A DNA stretch of 64,000 bases from an uncultured Candidatus Binatia bacterium (GTDB taxonomy: Bacteria; Desulfobacterota; Binatia; UBA9968; JAJDTQ01), in NCBI GenBank assembly GCA_958295985.1, contig OY282432.1, positions 3,443,001 through 3,507,000 on the forward strand. The letters run 5' to 3'. The notes beneath the pieces are model-generated. The model saw nothing but the letters and a program-made list of their open reading frames with translations, was not told the origin of the DNA and made no database searches. Positions 9,248 to 19,301 of this stretch are shown one piece after another. The translations under genes were made by a program, and so were the position numbers. Each line of letters starts with the position of its first letter. Position 1 is the stretch's first letter.

Positions 9248-10486
9248 TCAGTCCAGGTCCAACTCTTTCCGGGTCTTGCCGCAGATGTCCAGGGCCGCCA
9301 GCGCGTAGACGCTGCTGCAGCGAATCATGTTGTTGATGCCCACGCCCCGCCGGGTGCCGGAAGGCCGGTCCCATTCCGCGCCCGTCTCCTGCTCGTCCGG
9401 ATCCACGAGATGGGTGCCGAAGCCGGCGCCGTAGGTGATCACCGACACGCCGTACTGATGGATGCGCGAGCCGTCGCTGGTGATGCCGTAGCGCACGGGT
9501 TCGGAGAACTCCATGTCGCTGCCGTTGACATCCTTGTGGGCCGCTCCCATGGCCTGGACCACATAGTCGGTCTCAGGGATCTCGTAGCCGTCGGTGGTGA
9601 GGTAGAGTTTCACCCGGGCGGTGATGTCCTTTTCCCGGGCGGCCACGGCCGCGCAGACCTTTTCCAACTCCCGCTGGATCTTCATGGTGGGCACCTGGGG
9701 CAGGGTCTTGACGATGACGTAGATCTTGGTCACCGGGTTGGTGCCGGGCTTGAAGGGATTGCCGCCGTCGATGGCGCCGATCTGGACGGTAGGGAGCATG
9801 AACGGGTGCGGGAACTGTTTCTGGTAGTCGGCCTCCCACGCCTGGATCGCCTTGGCCACCTCGAACGCCTTCATGACGAAGGTCTTGGCCGGGCCTTCCA
9901 CGGTCACCTCGGCCCACGCCAAACCGGCGTTGCCGATCTGCATGCGCAGGCCCGTGGGCTCGCCGATGATGCACATGTCCGCGGTGACCCCGTGGTCCAT
10001 CAGGTAACGCGCGCCGACCCCGGCGCCCCGGTAGCTCTTGCCGTGGTACCGGTTGACCTGGGCCTTCTCGATCTCGCCCACCACGCCGGAGATGATGATA
10101 TCCCCTTTCAGCTCCGCCTTGGCCTTGACCAGCATATCCACCGCAGTGACGTAGCAGGGGAAGGCGCACTTCATGTTCACGAGGCCGCGTCCGTAGACCC
10201 GGTCATCCGTGACCCGGGTGGGCTCGGGATTGTCGAAGTGATCCATGTGCCCGTTGAACATCAGCACCGGTCCGTCGCCGGACCCTCTCAACGTGCCGAT
10301 GACGTTGGGGCGGCCCTCCTCCACCTCCTGATACTCCACTTCCATGCCCAAGCGCTCGAACTCCCGGCCCAGGTATTCCGCCACCGGCTGCTCCTCACCC
10401 GTAATCGTGACGATATCGGCGAGATCCCGCGTCATCTCCACCAGATGCGCGCGGTCGAGTTGTGCCAACACCTGCTTGCTATCCAT
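9248..10486 (-). CDS. M20 family metallo-hydrolase (ArgE/DapE/peptidase-like)
   Basis: The ATG at 10486 has AAGGAGG 8-9 bases upstream, so the longer upstream extension is rejected; the product is 412 aa. Family motifs: metal-binding GHMDHF (His80, Asp82), the second motif GRGLVNMK (100-106), general-base region VVGEIEK (Glu138/Glu140), GEPTGL (Glu176), and a C-terminal FGTHLVDP carrying the last metal His. The bridging aspartate of the second motif (normally GRGxxDMK) is Asn104 here; Asn occurs in some M20 branches, but it changes a direct metal ligand. The Gly-rich dimerisation (lid) domain occupies roughly 180-300. It should hydrolyse an N-acyl amino acid, carbamoyl or dipeptide amide bond in the cytoplasm. 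The neighbouring NMT1-like gene is downstream on the same strand (106-base gap), so co-transcription is possible. Confidence 0.85.
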   Translation of the reverse strand: MDSKQVLAQLDRAHLVEMTRDLADIVTITGEEQPVAEYLGREFERLGMEVEYQEVEEGRPNVIGTLRGSGDGPVLMFNGHMDHFDNPEPTRVTDDRVYGRGLVNMKCAFPCYVTAVDMLVKAKAELKGDIIISGVVGEIEKAQVNRYHGKSYRGAGVGARYLMDHGVTADMCIIGEPTGLRMQIGNAGLAWAEVTVEGPAKTFVMKAFEVAKAIQAWEADYQKQFPHPFMLPTVQIGAIDGGNPFKPGTNPVTKIYVIVKTLPQVPTMKIQRELEKVCAAVAAREKDITARVKLYLTTDGYEIPETDYVVQAMGAAHKDVNGSDMEFSEPVRYGITSDGSRIHQYGVSVITYGAGFGTHLVDPDEQETGAEWDRPSGTRRGVGINNMIRCSSVYALAALDICGKTRKELDLD

Positions 10487-10524
10487 GTGATCGAACCTCC
10501 TTGATTGTTGCTTCGAGCATGCCT

Positions 10525-10698
10525 TGGTGTCCTTGGTGTCCTGCGTCACAAACAGGTTCATGGAGATGGACAGGATTTTTCGTCGTCGGCAAGACGCGAC
10601 GACGAGCAACGGCCCCTACCACGCGAGGATGAGCAACGCAGCCGACAGCAAGAAAGACCGGCAGATTGGTAAAATCAATACGTAGGACAGCACACTAG
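10525..10698. repeat. Degenerate copy of the MITE-like element (copy A)
   Basis: The core from TTTTTCGTCGTCGGCAAG (10576) to about 10676 aligns with 12615-12717 at high identity, including CGTCGTCGGCAAG, CCTACCACGCGAGG, GAGCAACG-AGCCGAC and GACCGGCAGATTG. The right end ..GGACAGCACACTAG (to 10698) matches the terminal inverted repeat of the intact copy with 3 mismatches in 16. The left end is poorly conserved, with only GGTGTCCT at 10535-10542 recognisable. It sits between msrB and the M20 gene. Confidence 0.6.
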
Positions 10699-10723
10699 CA
10701 TACGCTCTCGGGAACACCAACCA

Positions 10724-11119
10724 TCAGCCCTTCTCGTGCTTCAGGGATGCCGAGTTGATGCAATACCTCTGGTACGTCGGCGCCGGCCCGTCGTCGAAGA
10801 CGTGCCCCAGGTGAGCGTCGCAGACACGACAGAGCACTTCCACCCGGCGCATGCCGAAGGAATAGTCCTCCTCGGTGGCGACATGGTCATCGTTCACCGG
10901 CGCCCAGAAGCTCGGCCACCCGGTACCCGAGTCGAACTTTGTGCCGGAGTCGAACAGCTCCGTGCCGCAACAAACGCAACGGTAGACCCCGACCTCCTTG
11001 CTGGCGTGGTACTGGCCCGTGAACGGCCTTTCGGTGGCCTTCTTGCGCGTTACCGCGAACTGCTCGTCGGTGAGCTGCCGGCGCCACTCCTCGTCGGTCT
11101 TGTTGACTTTTTCCTTCAT
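10724..11119 (-). CDS. msrB: Peptide-methionine (R)-S-oxide reductase
   Basis: A 131 aa MsrB, the usual single-domain length, reducing the R epimer of methionine sulfoxide in oxidised proteins in the cytoplasm. The zinc site is present as CVCC (Cys48, Cys51) and CRVC (Cys97, Cys100). The catalytic cysteine is Cys120 in RYCINSASL, and the substrate-binding segment SGTGWPSFW (64-72) is intact. The active site uses Cys rather than selenocysteine although the organism has selC. There is no signal peptide. The gene stands alone; msrA is not in the window. The start ATG at 11119 is preceded by AGGAGGACGACGCTCG. Confidence 0.96.
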   Translation of the reverse strand: MKEKVNKTDEEWRRQLTDEQFAVTRKKATERPFTGQYHASKEVGVYRCVCCGTELFDSGTKFDSGTGWPSFWAPVNDDHVATEEDYSFGMRRVEVLCRVCDAHLGHVFDDGPAPTYQRYCINSASLKHEKG

Positions 11120-11220
11120 CGAGCGTCGTCCTCCTGCGGGGTTCAGGTCCTGCCGTCACGATCTAAACGGCTCGGACTCTCAATCTTGCTTTTTTCGCGC
11201 CTTCCGACTATCGTTGACCC

Positions 11221-11547
11221 ATGGCAACAAACGCTGCCTCCTTCGACACCCTTGAAACCGCCCGCGCCCTGGAAGCGGCGGGCATGGACCGGCGAGTGGC
11301 CGAAGCCACCGCCGAAAACATACGCAAGGCCAGCACGGCCAACTTTGAACAACTCGCCACGAAAGCCGACCTCGCCCTGATAAAAGCCGATCTCGCCTCG
11401 GTAAAAGGCGAGATCAAGGCGCTCGAAGGCAGACTCGAAGGCAAGATCGAAGCCGTGAAGTCGGAGGTCACGTCCGTCAAATGGATCGTCGGCCTTCAAT
11501 TCCTTCTCCTGCTTTCCGTCATCGCTCGTGTGTTCGGCTTCGTGTAA
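11221..11547 (+). CDS. DUF1640/CCDC90-like coiled-coil protein with C-terminal membrane anchor
   Basis: A 108 aa protein. The N-terminal 35 residues (TLETARALEAAGMDRRVAEATAE) match the start of DUF1640 proteins. A heptad-rich coiled coil follows (about 40-85, repeats of 'KADLA.(I/V)K.(D/E)L' type), and a single transmembrane helix (VGLQFLLLLSVIARVFGFV) ends the protein. Members of this family are small membrane-tethered coiled coils whose bacterial role is not established; mitochondrial relatives regulate calcium uptake. It is divergently oriented from msrB and stands alone. Confidence 0.75.
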   Translation: MATNAASFDTLETARALEAAGMDRRVAEATAENIRKASTANFEQLATKADLALIKADLASVKGEIKALEGRLEGKIEAVKSEVTSVKWIVGLQFLLLLSVIARVFGFV

Positions 11548-11675
11548 GCCCCGTCTCTGACTCCCCTACCCATCTCCGAGCCAGGTTTCGTCGCCTCGCC
11601 TTGTCGTCGAGCACCCGCGCACACGACTCCCAATCGACGTTATCGTTGCCCGTTGTCACTCTAACCCCGATTTGC

Positions 11676-12566
11676 CTATCCCACCAGGATAAGCAACGCC
11701 GTGCCGAGCACGATGGCGAGGGCGCCCGCCGTGACCTTCCAGTTGACCGACTCATGGGCCTGCAGAAAGATCCAGGATACCAGCAGCACGAAGAGCGGCC
11801 GCGACTGCGCGATGGGTTGCACCACCACCAACGGCGCGTACTTGAGCGCGAAATAGCCACAGGTGGTGCCGATGGCGGACACCAGGCCCACCAGCCAGAT
11901 ATATTGCCAGTGACGGGACGACCAGTCGGCGACGCTGCGTAGCGGCCGGTTTGAGATGGCGGGCAAAAAACTTGGCAGCGCGATGGCGCTGGCGTAGAAG
12001 TTGGCCCCCAGGGGCGACGAGAACTCGTGCACCACCAGCCGGGTCAGGGCCGCGGACAGGGCCATGGCAAGGGCGCTAGCCAGGGCCAGGGCCATGCCGG
12101 CCGCGTATCGGGTCCAGGTTTCCGTGGCGACGCCCTGGACGCGGCTCATGGCCACCAGCACGCAGCCCCCCACCACCAGAACCGCGCCGCCCGTAAGCAG
12201 AACGGTCAGATTCTCCTCCAGGAAGAATACACCGAGAAACATGGCGAAGAACACGTTGGTGGCGCTGAAGCTGCTCCCACGCGCCGCGCCGATGTACTGG
12301 ATGGCGGTGAACAACGTGGTGCGGCCGACGGTGATGCGGAGGATCCCGGCCAGTCCGATCATGAACAACGGCCAGCCCCAGCCCGGCCAGCCCGCCTGAA
12401 GGTCGCCGTTCAGAAAGGCCGCGCACGTCAGCACCACCAGACCGGCGAACGCCGTGGCCGCGGTGCCCAGCACCGAATCGATGCCACGCATGGCCATGCG
12501 GCCGAAGATGTCCCTCAACGCCAGGAAGAACGCGGTACCCAGGGAATAGACGATAGCGATGTCCAT
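11676..12566 (-). CDS. DMT-superfamily (EamA) transporter
   Basis: A 296 aa protein with about ten hydrophobic helices arranged as two EamA repeats (roughly 1-140 and 150-296), the usual size and topology for drug/metabolite exporters. The first repeat holds FFLALRDIFGRMAMRG and a second-repeat-like TNVFFAMFLGVFFLEE; the second ends with SWIFLQAHESVNWKVTAGALAIVLGTALL, a standard EamA ending. It probably exports a metabolite across the inner membrane; the substrate cannot be inferred. It stands alone, with an intact MITE-like element just before its start. A second gene of the same family is at 61529-62401. Confidence 0.88.
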   Translation of the reverse strand: MDIAIVYSLGTAFFLALRDIFGRMAMRGIDSVLGTAATAFAGLVVLTCAAFLNGDLQAGWPGWGWPLFMIGLAGILRITVGRTTLFTAIQYIGAARGSSFSATNVFFAMFLGVFFLEENLTVLLTGGAVLVVGGCVLVAMSRVQGVATETWTRYAAGMALALASALAMALSAALTRLVVHEFSSPLGANFYASAIALPSFLPAISNRPLRSVADWSSRHWQYIWLVGLVSAIGTTCGYFALKYAPLVVVQPIAQSRPLFVLLVSWIFLQAHESVNWKVTAGALAIVLGTALLILVG

Positions 12567-12571
12567 AACGG

Positions 12572-12736
12572 CTAGTGTGGTGTCCTATATGAACTGTGGA
12601 TAGGGTGCGCAGGACTTTTCGTCGTCGGCAAGGCGCGACAACGAGCAGTGGCCCATACCACGCGAGGCAGAGCAACGTAGCCGACGGCGAATAGGACCGG
12701 CAGATTGTCCACCGTTCATATGGGACACCGCACTAG
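12572..12736. repeat. MITE-like element with 23-bp terminal inverted repeats (copy B)
   Basis: A 165-base non-coding element. The left end (from 12572, CTAGTGTGGTGTCCTATATG and onward to GAAC) and the right end (ending CACCGCACTAG at 12736) are inverted repeats over 23 bases with 2 mismatches. An inner inverted repeat TTCGTCGTCGGC / GCCGACGGCGAA also lets the element fold on itself. No coding capacity. It lies between two divergent genes. The CTAG at both tips could be part of the element or a target duplication. Confidence 0.65.
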
Positions 12737-12801
12737 ATGTAGCACGCCGGAAGGAATTCGTAACCAACCGGATGGGATACTCGTGCCGCCCCACTCCTCC
12801 G

Positions 12802-12827
12802 GGATTCCCGCTTTCGCGAGAATGACG
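12802..12827. repeat. Dispersed palindromic intergenic repeat (GGATTCCCGCTTTCGCGAGAATGACG type)
   Basis: The minus strand reads CGTCATTCTCGCGAAAGCG then GGAATCC, the widespread 'GTCATTCCCGCGAAAGCGGGAATCC' family of palindromic intergenic repeats found in many proteobacteria-like genomes. The stem CCCGC/GCGAGA-type pairing is visible. A related copy lies at 24001-24054. Confidence 0.5.
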
Positions 12828-12953
12828 TTTTCGGTGCATCGGCGCCTGTTGTCGCACCCACGACGGAGCCGCCATCGCACCCGGGCGCAGGTTGATCGAG
12901 GCAACCGAAACCGCTATACCCCTCCCAACTCAACCTCGCCGCCGGGAGCCGCC

Positions 12954-13415
12954 ATGAATTTCGAGGGCACCATTACCGTAGAACATCCGAGAGACGCCGT
13001 GTGGGACTTCGTGCTCGACATCCAGAAGTTCTCGTCCTGCATGCCGGGGCTCGATTCCATCGACCAGATCGACGACGCTACCTTCGACGGCGTCATTAGC
13101 GCCAAGGTGGGGCCCATGTCCGGGAAGTTCAACTTCCGTTCCACCATCACCGACAGCAATCCCAGGGAAGCCCTCACCGTGAAGATCGAGGGAAACGACT
13201 CCGTGACCAAGAGCACGGTGACCGCCGGCGTGGACGCCCGCATGGAAGAGCCGCGGGAAAACTGCACCGATCTAAAGTACAAGGCGCAGGTGGAGATCAA
13301 GGGACGCCTGGCCATTGTCGGCGACATGATCCTGCGCGCCACCACCTCGCTCATCCTGGAAGAGTTCAGGAAGCGCCTGAGCAAGGCGCTGGACGCCGAG
13401 GCCGCCAAGGCCTGA
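12954..13415 (+). CDS. SRPBCC-domain protein, CoxG-like
   Basis: A 153 aa protein starting at the ATG at 12954 with GGGAG upstream; a much longer open frame upstream passes through a repeat and is not credible. It begins MNFEGTITVEHPRDAVWDFV, the START/SRPBCC opening, followed by DIQKFSSCMPGLDSIDQI and the glycine-bearing KVGPMSGKFNF strand pair typical of CoxG (carbon monoxide dehydrogenase subunit G family). These proteins sit beside molybdenum hydroxylases and help cofactor maturation or bind hydrophobic ligands at the inner membrane; this copy lacks the C-terminal anchor helix and is not next to a molybdoenzyme. It is followed 31 bases later by a GMC oxidoreductase on the same strand, so the two may be co-transcribed. 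Confidence 0.82.
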   Translation: MNFEGTITVEHPRDAVWDFVLDIQKFSSCMPGLDSIDQIDDATFDGVISAKVGPMSGKFNFRSTITDSNPREALTVKIEGNDSVTKSTVTAGVDARMEEPRENCTDLKYKAQVEIKGRLAIVGDMILRATTSLILEEFRKRLSKALDAEAAKA

Positions 13416-13446
13416 AGCGCGGGCGAACGACGAAAGAGCATATCTC

Positions 13447-14964
13447 ATGGCCGAACACTACGACGTCATCATCATCGGCGGGGGCTCCGCGGGTTGCGCC
13501 GCGGCCAGCCGCCTCTCGGAGGACCCCAGGCGCAAGGTGCTGCTGCTGGAAGCGGGACCGGACCCCCGGCCCATTCCCGAGATGGTGGCCGAGTCCAGGA
13601 ACCAGATCCGCCTGCTGATGGAGACCGACTACCTGATGATGTATCCGAGCCCGCGGGACCTGGACGGCAGCATCTGCTACAAGCTCGCCGGAAGGATCAT
13701 GGGCGGCGGCTCGTCGGTGAACGTCATGGCCGCGCCCCGTCCCATGAAGGCCGACATGGACAACTGGGTGGCCGCCGGCAACCCGGACTGGTCCTGGGAG
13801 AAGGTGCTGCCGGTCCTGAAACGGCTGGAATCGGACCAGGACTTCCCGGACAGCCCGCTCCACGGCAACGACGGCCCGCTCTACGTCAAGCGTCCCTTCA
13901 CCTTCGAAACCCCCGACGCCGCCGACCCGGTCCAGGCGTTCATCGAGGCCGGCCAGCAAAAGGGCCTGCCGCTGCTGGAGGACACCAACATCCCCGACCC
14001 GGAAGGCGTCGGACACCCGCCCTTCAGCATCAAGGACGGCAAGCGGCAGTCCACGGTGGTGGCCTATCTGGACCCGGCCCGGGACCGGGCCAACCTCACT
14101 ATCGTGTCCGAGGCCCAGGTCACCAGCCTTGACGTATCCGGCAACCGCGTCAATGCGGTGCGCTACGAGAAGCACGGCCGGCAGGAAACCGTTTCCGGCG
14201 GCCACGTCGTGGTGAGTGCCGGGGTCTATAACACCGCGCCGATCCTCATGCTTTCGGGCATCGGACGCGCCGCCGACCTTCAGAAAGTCGGCATCCCGGT
14301 GGTCAAGGACATGCCCGGGGTGGGTCAGAACTACCAGGACCACGCGGTGGTCTTCATGACCTTCGAGTGCAAGGAGGAGTTCGACGCGGACTGGATCATT
14401 CCGCGCATCCGCTACATCTACAAGAGCCACGCGGACCGCGACTGCGCCAACTTCCACATCTCCTTGCGGCCGCCCACCCAGATAGAAGGCATCAAGCCCA
14501 CCATCCCGCTGTCGGCGTCCCTGCTGGAACAGATGAGCCGCGGCCGCATGTACCTCCAGAGCAGCGACCCACGGGAGCTGCCGGTCATCGAGTCCGCCAT
14601 GCTGGAGGATTCCCGGGACATCGACGCCATGACCACGGCCATGGCGTTCATCAAGGAGGTCGCCGAGACCCCGGCCATGAGAGAGCTCTACGGCGACCTG
14701 CTTACGCCCGGCCCCGGCGAGGACTGGGCGCGGTTCGCCCGCGCCACCTACGACAGCTACCACCACGGCGTCGGCACCTGCCTCATGGGCCCGGCGTCCA
14801 ACAGCGAGGCGGTGGTGGATCAGACGCTGCGGGTGCACGGCATGGACAACCTCTGGGTGGCCGACGCCTCCATCATGCCCACGGTGGTGCACGCCAACAC
14901 CAACGTCACCTGCATCATGATCGGCGAGCGGCTGTCCGACTTCGTGAAGGAAGCGGGCGGCTAA
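13447..14964 (+). CDS. GMC-family FAD oxidoreductase (choline dehydrogenase-like)
   Basis: A 505 aa protein, slightly shorter than choline dehydrogenase. The FAD-binding Rossmann motif GGGSAG lies at 11-16, followed by LLLEAGPD (the acidic residue binding adenosine ribose). The GMC signature GGGSSVNVM is near 91-99. The active-site pair is YHHGVGTC (His439/His440) and HANTN near the C-terminus (His482 and the catalytic Asn). It should oxidise an alcohol to an aldehyde or carboxylate in the cytoplasm, passing electrons to oxygen or the respiratory chain. The CoxG-like gene is just upstream. A 54-base duplicate of its 3' end lies 1 kb downstream (15991-16044). Confidence 0.92.
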   Translation: MAEHYDVIIIGGGSAGCAAASRLSEDPRRKVLLLEAGPDPRPIPEMVAESRNQIRLLMETDYLMMYPSPRDLDGSICYKLAGRIMGGGSSVNVMAAPRPMKADMDNWVAAGNPDWSWEKVLPVLKRLESDQDFPDSPLHGNDGPLYVKRPFTFETPDAADPVQAFIEAGQQKGLPLLEDTNIPDPEGVGHPPFSIKDGKRQSTVVAYLDPARDRANLTIVSEAQVTSLDVSGNRVNAVRYEKHGRQETVSGGHVVVSAGVYNTAPILMLSGIGRAADLQKVGIPVVKDMPGVGQNYQDHAVVFMTFECKEEFDADWIIPRIRYIYKSHADRDCANFHISLRPPTQIEGIKPTIPLSASLLEQMSRGRMYLQSSDPRELPVIESAMLEDSRDIDAMTTAMAFIKEVAETPAMRELYGDLLTPGPGEDWARFARATYDSYHHGVGTCLMGPASNSEAVVDQTLRVHGMDNLWVADASIMPTVVHANTNVTCIMIGERLSDFVKEAGG

Positions 14965-15318
14965 GAGGTCTTCAGGTCCTTCGAGATCCCGGCGGCGAGC
15001 ATTGCGTCGAGGGCCGCGCGAACTCGCTCCCTGCACTCGCTTGCCCGTGGAAGCTGCTTTTTGACCTCCTGCGGTATATCGACTCCACTGGCGTACTCCT
15101 GGAGCCACGTGGCTATGCCTTGCGTCTCGTCATGGAGCCAGCCTATACCAAGGCATTCCGCCGGATCACAGGGTTCGCGGTTTCACCTGAAACGACAACC
15201 GTCCCTCAGGAGGCTCCAGGAAACATTTAACTCGTTGATTCAGGAAAGGAAACTCTAATCAATCGAGAGGGAGCCTCCCTCAGTGGATTCCGAGAGCCTG
15301 TCGAAGTAGAATGGCTCC
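14965..15318. other. Intergenic interval downstream of the GMC oxidoreductase
   Basis: About 350 bases with no supported gene and no clear terminator hairpin. Short open frames here have no family resemblance. The composition is slightly AT-richer towards the end (15220-15310), where the promoter of the GNAT gene is expected. Confidence 0.4.
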
Positions 15319-15876
15319 ATGAACTTCACCATTGCCCGAATCCGCGGTGACCAATGGCGGCTCCTCAAAGAGACACGCCTTCGAGCACTTGAAGACGCAC
15401 CCCATGCGTTCTGCACGACTTTGGCGGAAGGACGAAAGATAACGGACAATGACTGGCAAGCCATGGCCAGAGACCACGCCACGCTGTCGGACCGCGCCTT
15501 TTTCATGGCCTATGTGGACGGCATGCCGTGTGGGATGGGGCGTTGCCACCACACGGCGCCCCACACCGTAGAGCTTGCCGAAATGTGGGTCGCACCCGAA
15601 GTCCGAGGACGGAATATGGGCGAAGGGATCGTACGCGCCGTTGTCCAATGGGCAGAGGGCGCCGCCACCCTCGAAGCCTGGGTCAGAGAGGACAATCCGG
15701 CGCGCACCTTCTATCAGAGACTTGGATTCAGAGAAACCGCCGCCACCGAGCCTTTGTGCTCAAACCCTGGCGTCAGCATCATCCTGATCGCGCTTGACCT
15801 CACGTATCGTCAGGCTGAAGACAGGTGTTTCGGCCCTGATGGAACGAAAGATCACCGGACCACAACCCCTCCTTGA
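15319..15876 (+). CDS. GNAT-family N-acetyltransferase
   Basis: A 185 aa protein. The start MNFTIARIRGDQWRLLKETRLRAL is the familiar N-terminus of small GNAT enzymes. The acetyl-CoA-binding motif A is VELAEMWVAPEVRGRNMGEGI (R-G-x-N/G-x-G/A), and motif B is the region ATLEAWVREDNPARTFYQRLGF with the conserved Asn and Tyr. It should acetylate an amine of a small molecule or a protein N-terminus. The C-terminal 25 residues after ALDL are a poorly conserved tail. It stands alone. The substrate is unknown. Confidence 0.88.
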   Translation: MNFTIARIRGDQWRLLKETRLRALEDAPHAFCTTLAEGRKITDNDWQAMARDHATLSDRAFFMAYVDGMPCGMGRCHHTAPHTVELAEMWVAPEVRGRNMGEGIVRAVVQWAEGAATLEAWVREDNPARTFYQRLGFRETAATEPLCSNPGVSIILIALDLTYRQAEDRCFGPDGTKDHRTTTPP

Positions 15877-15990
15877 GGCGCACGACGCGATGCCGGAGCT
15901 TGGGCCGGTCCGCGGATGATCTCCGGCATGCCGAACTGTGCTGTGTCCGTTCCTTGTCATGGAGTTGTAGCTCGGCGACGAAAGAGTCCC

Positions 15991-16044
15991 TGTATCATCA
16001 CCGGGAAGCGGCTCTCCGACTCCCTGGAGGAAGCGAGCGGCTGA
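15991..16044 (+). pseudogene. Orphan fragment of a GMC oxidoreductase C-terminus
   Basis: The plus strand encodes CIITGKRLSDSLEEASG followed by a TGA stop. This aligns with the last 17 residues of the GMC oxidoreductase ending at 14964 (CIMIGERLSDFVKEAGG), and the bases after the stop (AGAGCCTGTCTT versus AGAGGTCTTCAG) are also similar. Nothing upstream continues the gene. It is a decayed relic of a second copy or of a duplication of the 3' end. Confidence 0.55.
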
Positions 16045-16068
16045 GAGCCTGTCTTTGCGGCCTCCGGT

Positions 16069-17754
<1,686 letters not shown>

Positions 17755-17788
17755 GGCCCCTCCCGCCGCCGGTGCCGGGGAACCGGCA

Positions 17789-18037
17789 CTAACGCGACTC
17801 CCGGTCCATGGTCACCAGGCGCTCTCGCGCCCGGGCCGCGAACGGGCTGTCCGCGTGGTCCCGCAGGATCCGGTTGTAGAGCTTGCGGGCATGCTCCTTG
17901 TTGTTCTGGACCTCCTCGAACTGCGCCGTCTCGAACATCTCCTCCGCCCCGTCGCCGCACCCGGCCAAAGGCAGCGTCAGCATCGATACCAACAGCACGT
18001 GGAGACACATCGCACGAATCGCTTCAAACGTCGCCAT
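17789..18037 (-). CDS. Small lipoprotein with TPR-like helical tail
   Basis: An 82 aa protein with a signal peptide ending in the lipobox LPLAGC (Cys about residue 27), so it should be lipid-anchored in the periplasm. The mature part (FEEVQNNKEHARKLYNRILRDHADSPFAARARERL) has the TPR/YfiO-like rhythm 'A.klY..il...pdSp.A..A..rL', i.e. roughly one and a half TPR repeats. AGGAGG lies 9 bases before the ATG at 18037. Role unknown; proteins like this often assist envelope assembly. It is upstream of ettA. Confidence 0.75.
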   Translation of the reverse strand: MATFEAIRAMCLHVLLVSMLTLPLAGCGDGAEEMFETAQFEEVQNNKEHARKLYNRILRDHADSPFAARARERLVTMDRESR

Positions 18038-18155
18038 TGCATTGCACCTCCTGTCCGTCGCAGGATTCCTAATTTGACAGGAACCTGCGATTGTGGCGAA
18101 CTGAACGCCACATCACGTATCCATGGGGACCATGCCTGCAAGCCGGGAGGAAGAC

Positions 18156-19229
18156 ATGCCGATCATCGACGCCGACGCCCACGTGGTGGAAATAGACGAG
18201 ACTTGGGAATACCTCGCCCCCTCCGAGCGGGAATACAAGCCCGGGGTGGTCTACGAAAGGCTGGAAACGGGCGAGGTGCTCAAGTACTGGGTCATCGGCG
18301 ACAAGAAGGTCGGCACTCCGTGGCCCGGGGGCGGCGCCAGGAGCGACTCCATTACCGGCACCTTCATCGGCAACGTCCCGCTCGACCTCAAGGCCAAGTA
18401 CATGCTGGACGTGGACGCCCGGGTGGCCCACATGGACGAGCTCGGCAGCGACCTCCAGGTGCTCTACCCGACCCTGTGGGTGCATCCGCTGACGGACCGG
18501 CCAGCGGTGGAAACCGCCCTGTGCCGCAGCTACAACCGCTGGATGGCGGACATCCACAGCCGCGGCCGCGGCAGGTTCCGTTGGGCCGCGGTGGTGCCGG
18601 TGAGCGACATTCCGGAAGCGCGGCGGGAGATGCGCATCGCCAGGGACCACGGCGCGGTGGCGGTGAACATGACCGGGCTCGACTACCATAACCGCTTGAT
18701 CAACGACCCCGATTTCTTCCCGCTCTACGAGGAAGCCAGCGACCTCGACATGCCCGTGTGCATCCACTCGGGGACCAACAGCCCCGACATGGACCGGGTC
18801 TGGGGAAGGCCCCTGTGCGGCTACCAGAGGAACAAGTTCGTGGGGCTAGGCGCGTTCCACCTGCTGATCATGTCGGACCTCCCGGACCGCTTCCCGAAAC
18901 TCCGCTGGGGCATCATCGAGCTCAGCGCGGGTTGGCTGCCCTACCTCATCAACGACCTCCGACGCCGGGTCGAACGCCGCGGCGGCAAGCTCAAGGAGCG
19001 CATACTCGCCGACAACAACATCTGGGTCGCCTGCCAGATGAACGACGACCTGGAGCACGTCATCAAGTACGTGGGTGACGACCGTCTGGTCATGGGGACC
19101 GACTACGGCCACGCCGACTCCTCCACCGAGATCCACGCGCTCCAGTTGCTCCGGCAGCACGAGTTCCTGGCCCCGGACAGCGTCTCGCGCATCCTCTACG
19201 ACAACCCGGTGGAGCTGTACGCGCTCTAG
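18156..19229 (+). CDS. Amidohydrolase-2 (ACMSD-like) family protein
   Basis: The start is put at the ATG at 18156, which has GGGAGGA 6 bases upstream; an in-frame ATG 11 codons earlier lacks one. The 357 aa product begins MPIIDADAHVVE, the metal-site motif of the amidohydrolase-2 subgroup that has DxDxH instead of HxH. Further motifs: RSYNRWMADI, VCIHSGT (metal His), and MGTDYGHAD (active-site Asp). Family members decarboxylate or hydrolyse aromatic acids and ring-cleavage products using a divalent metal in the cytoplasm. It shares long matching blocks with the gene at 40365-41417 (HMDELG, YNRWMADI, EASxLDMPxCIHSG, GSDYGHAD-type), so they are paralogues. It stands alone between unrelated genes. 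Confidence 0.87.
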   Translation: MPIIDADAHVVEIDETWEYLAPSEREYKPGVVYERLETGEVLKYWVIGDKKVGTPWPGGGARSDSITGTFIGNVPLDLKAKYMLDVDARVAHMDELGSDLQVLYPTLWVHPLTDRPAVETALCRSYNRWMADIHSRGRGRFRWAAVVPVSDIPEARREMRIARDHGAVAVNMTGLDYHNRLINDPDFFPLYEEASDLDMPVCIHSGTNSPDMDRVWGRPLCGYQRNKFVGLGAFHLLIMSDLPDRFPKLRWGIIELSAGWLPYLINDLRRRVERRGGKLKERILADNNIWVACQMNDDLEHVIKYVGDDRLVMGTDYGHADSSTEIHALQLLRQHEFLAPDSVSRILYDNPVELYAL

Positions 19230-19301
19230 CCACGTGACGACCGGTCCTGACTCCACTGCTCTGCATATATCGAATGGCTCTCGCAAAGAACGGGGAAGAA
19301 G

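Noticed and set aside
9140..10504. Long plus-strand open frame opposite the M20 hydrolase gene
   Set aside because: It is the antisense shadow of a GC-rich gene; the minus-strand product has all M20 motifs and a good ribosome-binding site.
13366..15108. 580-codon minus-strand open frame opposite the GMC oxidoreductase
   Set aside because: Its sequence is rich in His/Arg/Gly typical of antisense translation, with no family motif; the plus strand is a full GMC enzyme.
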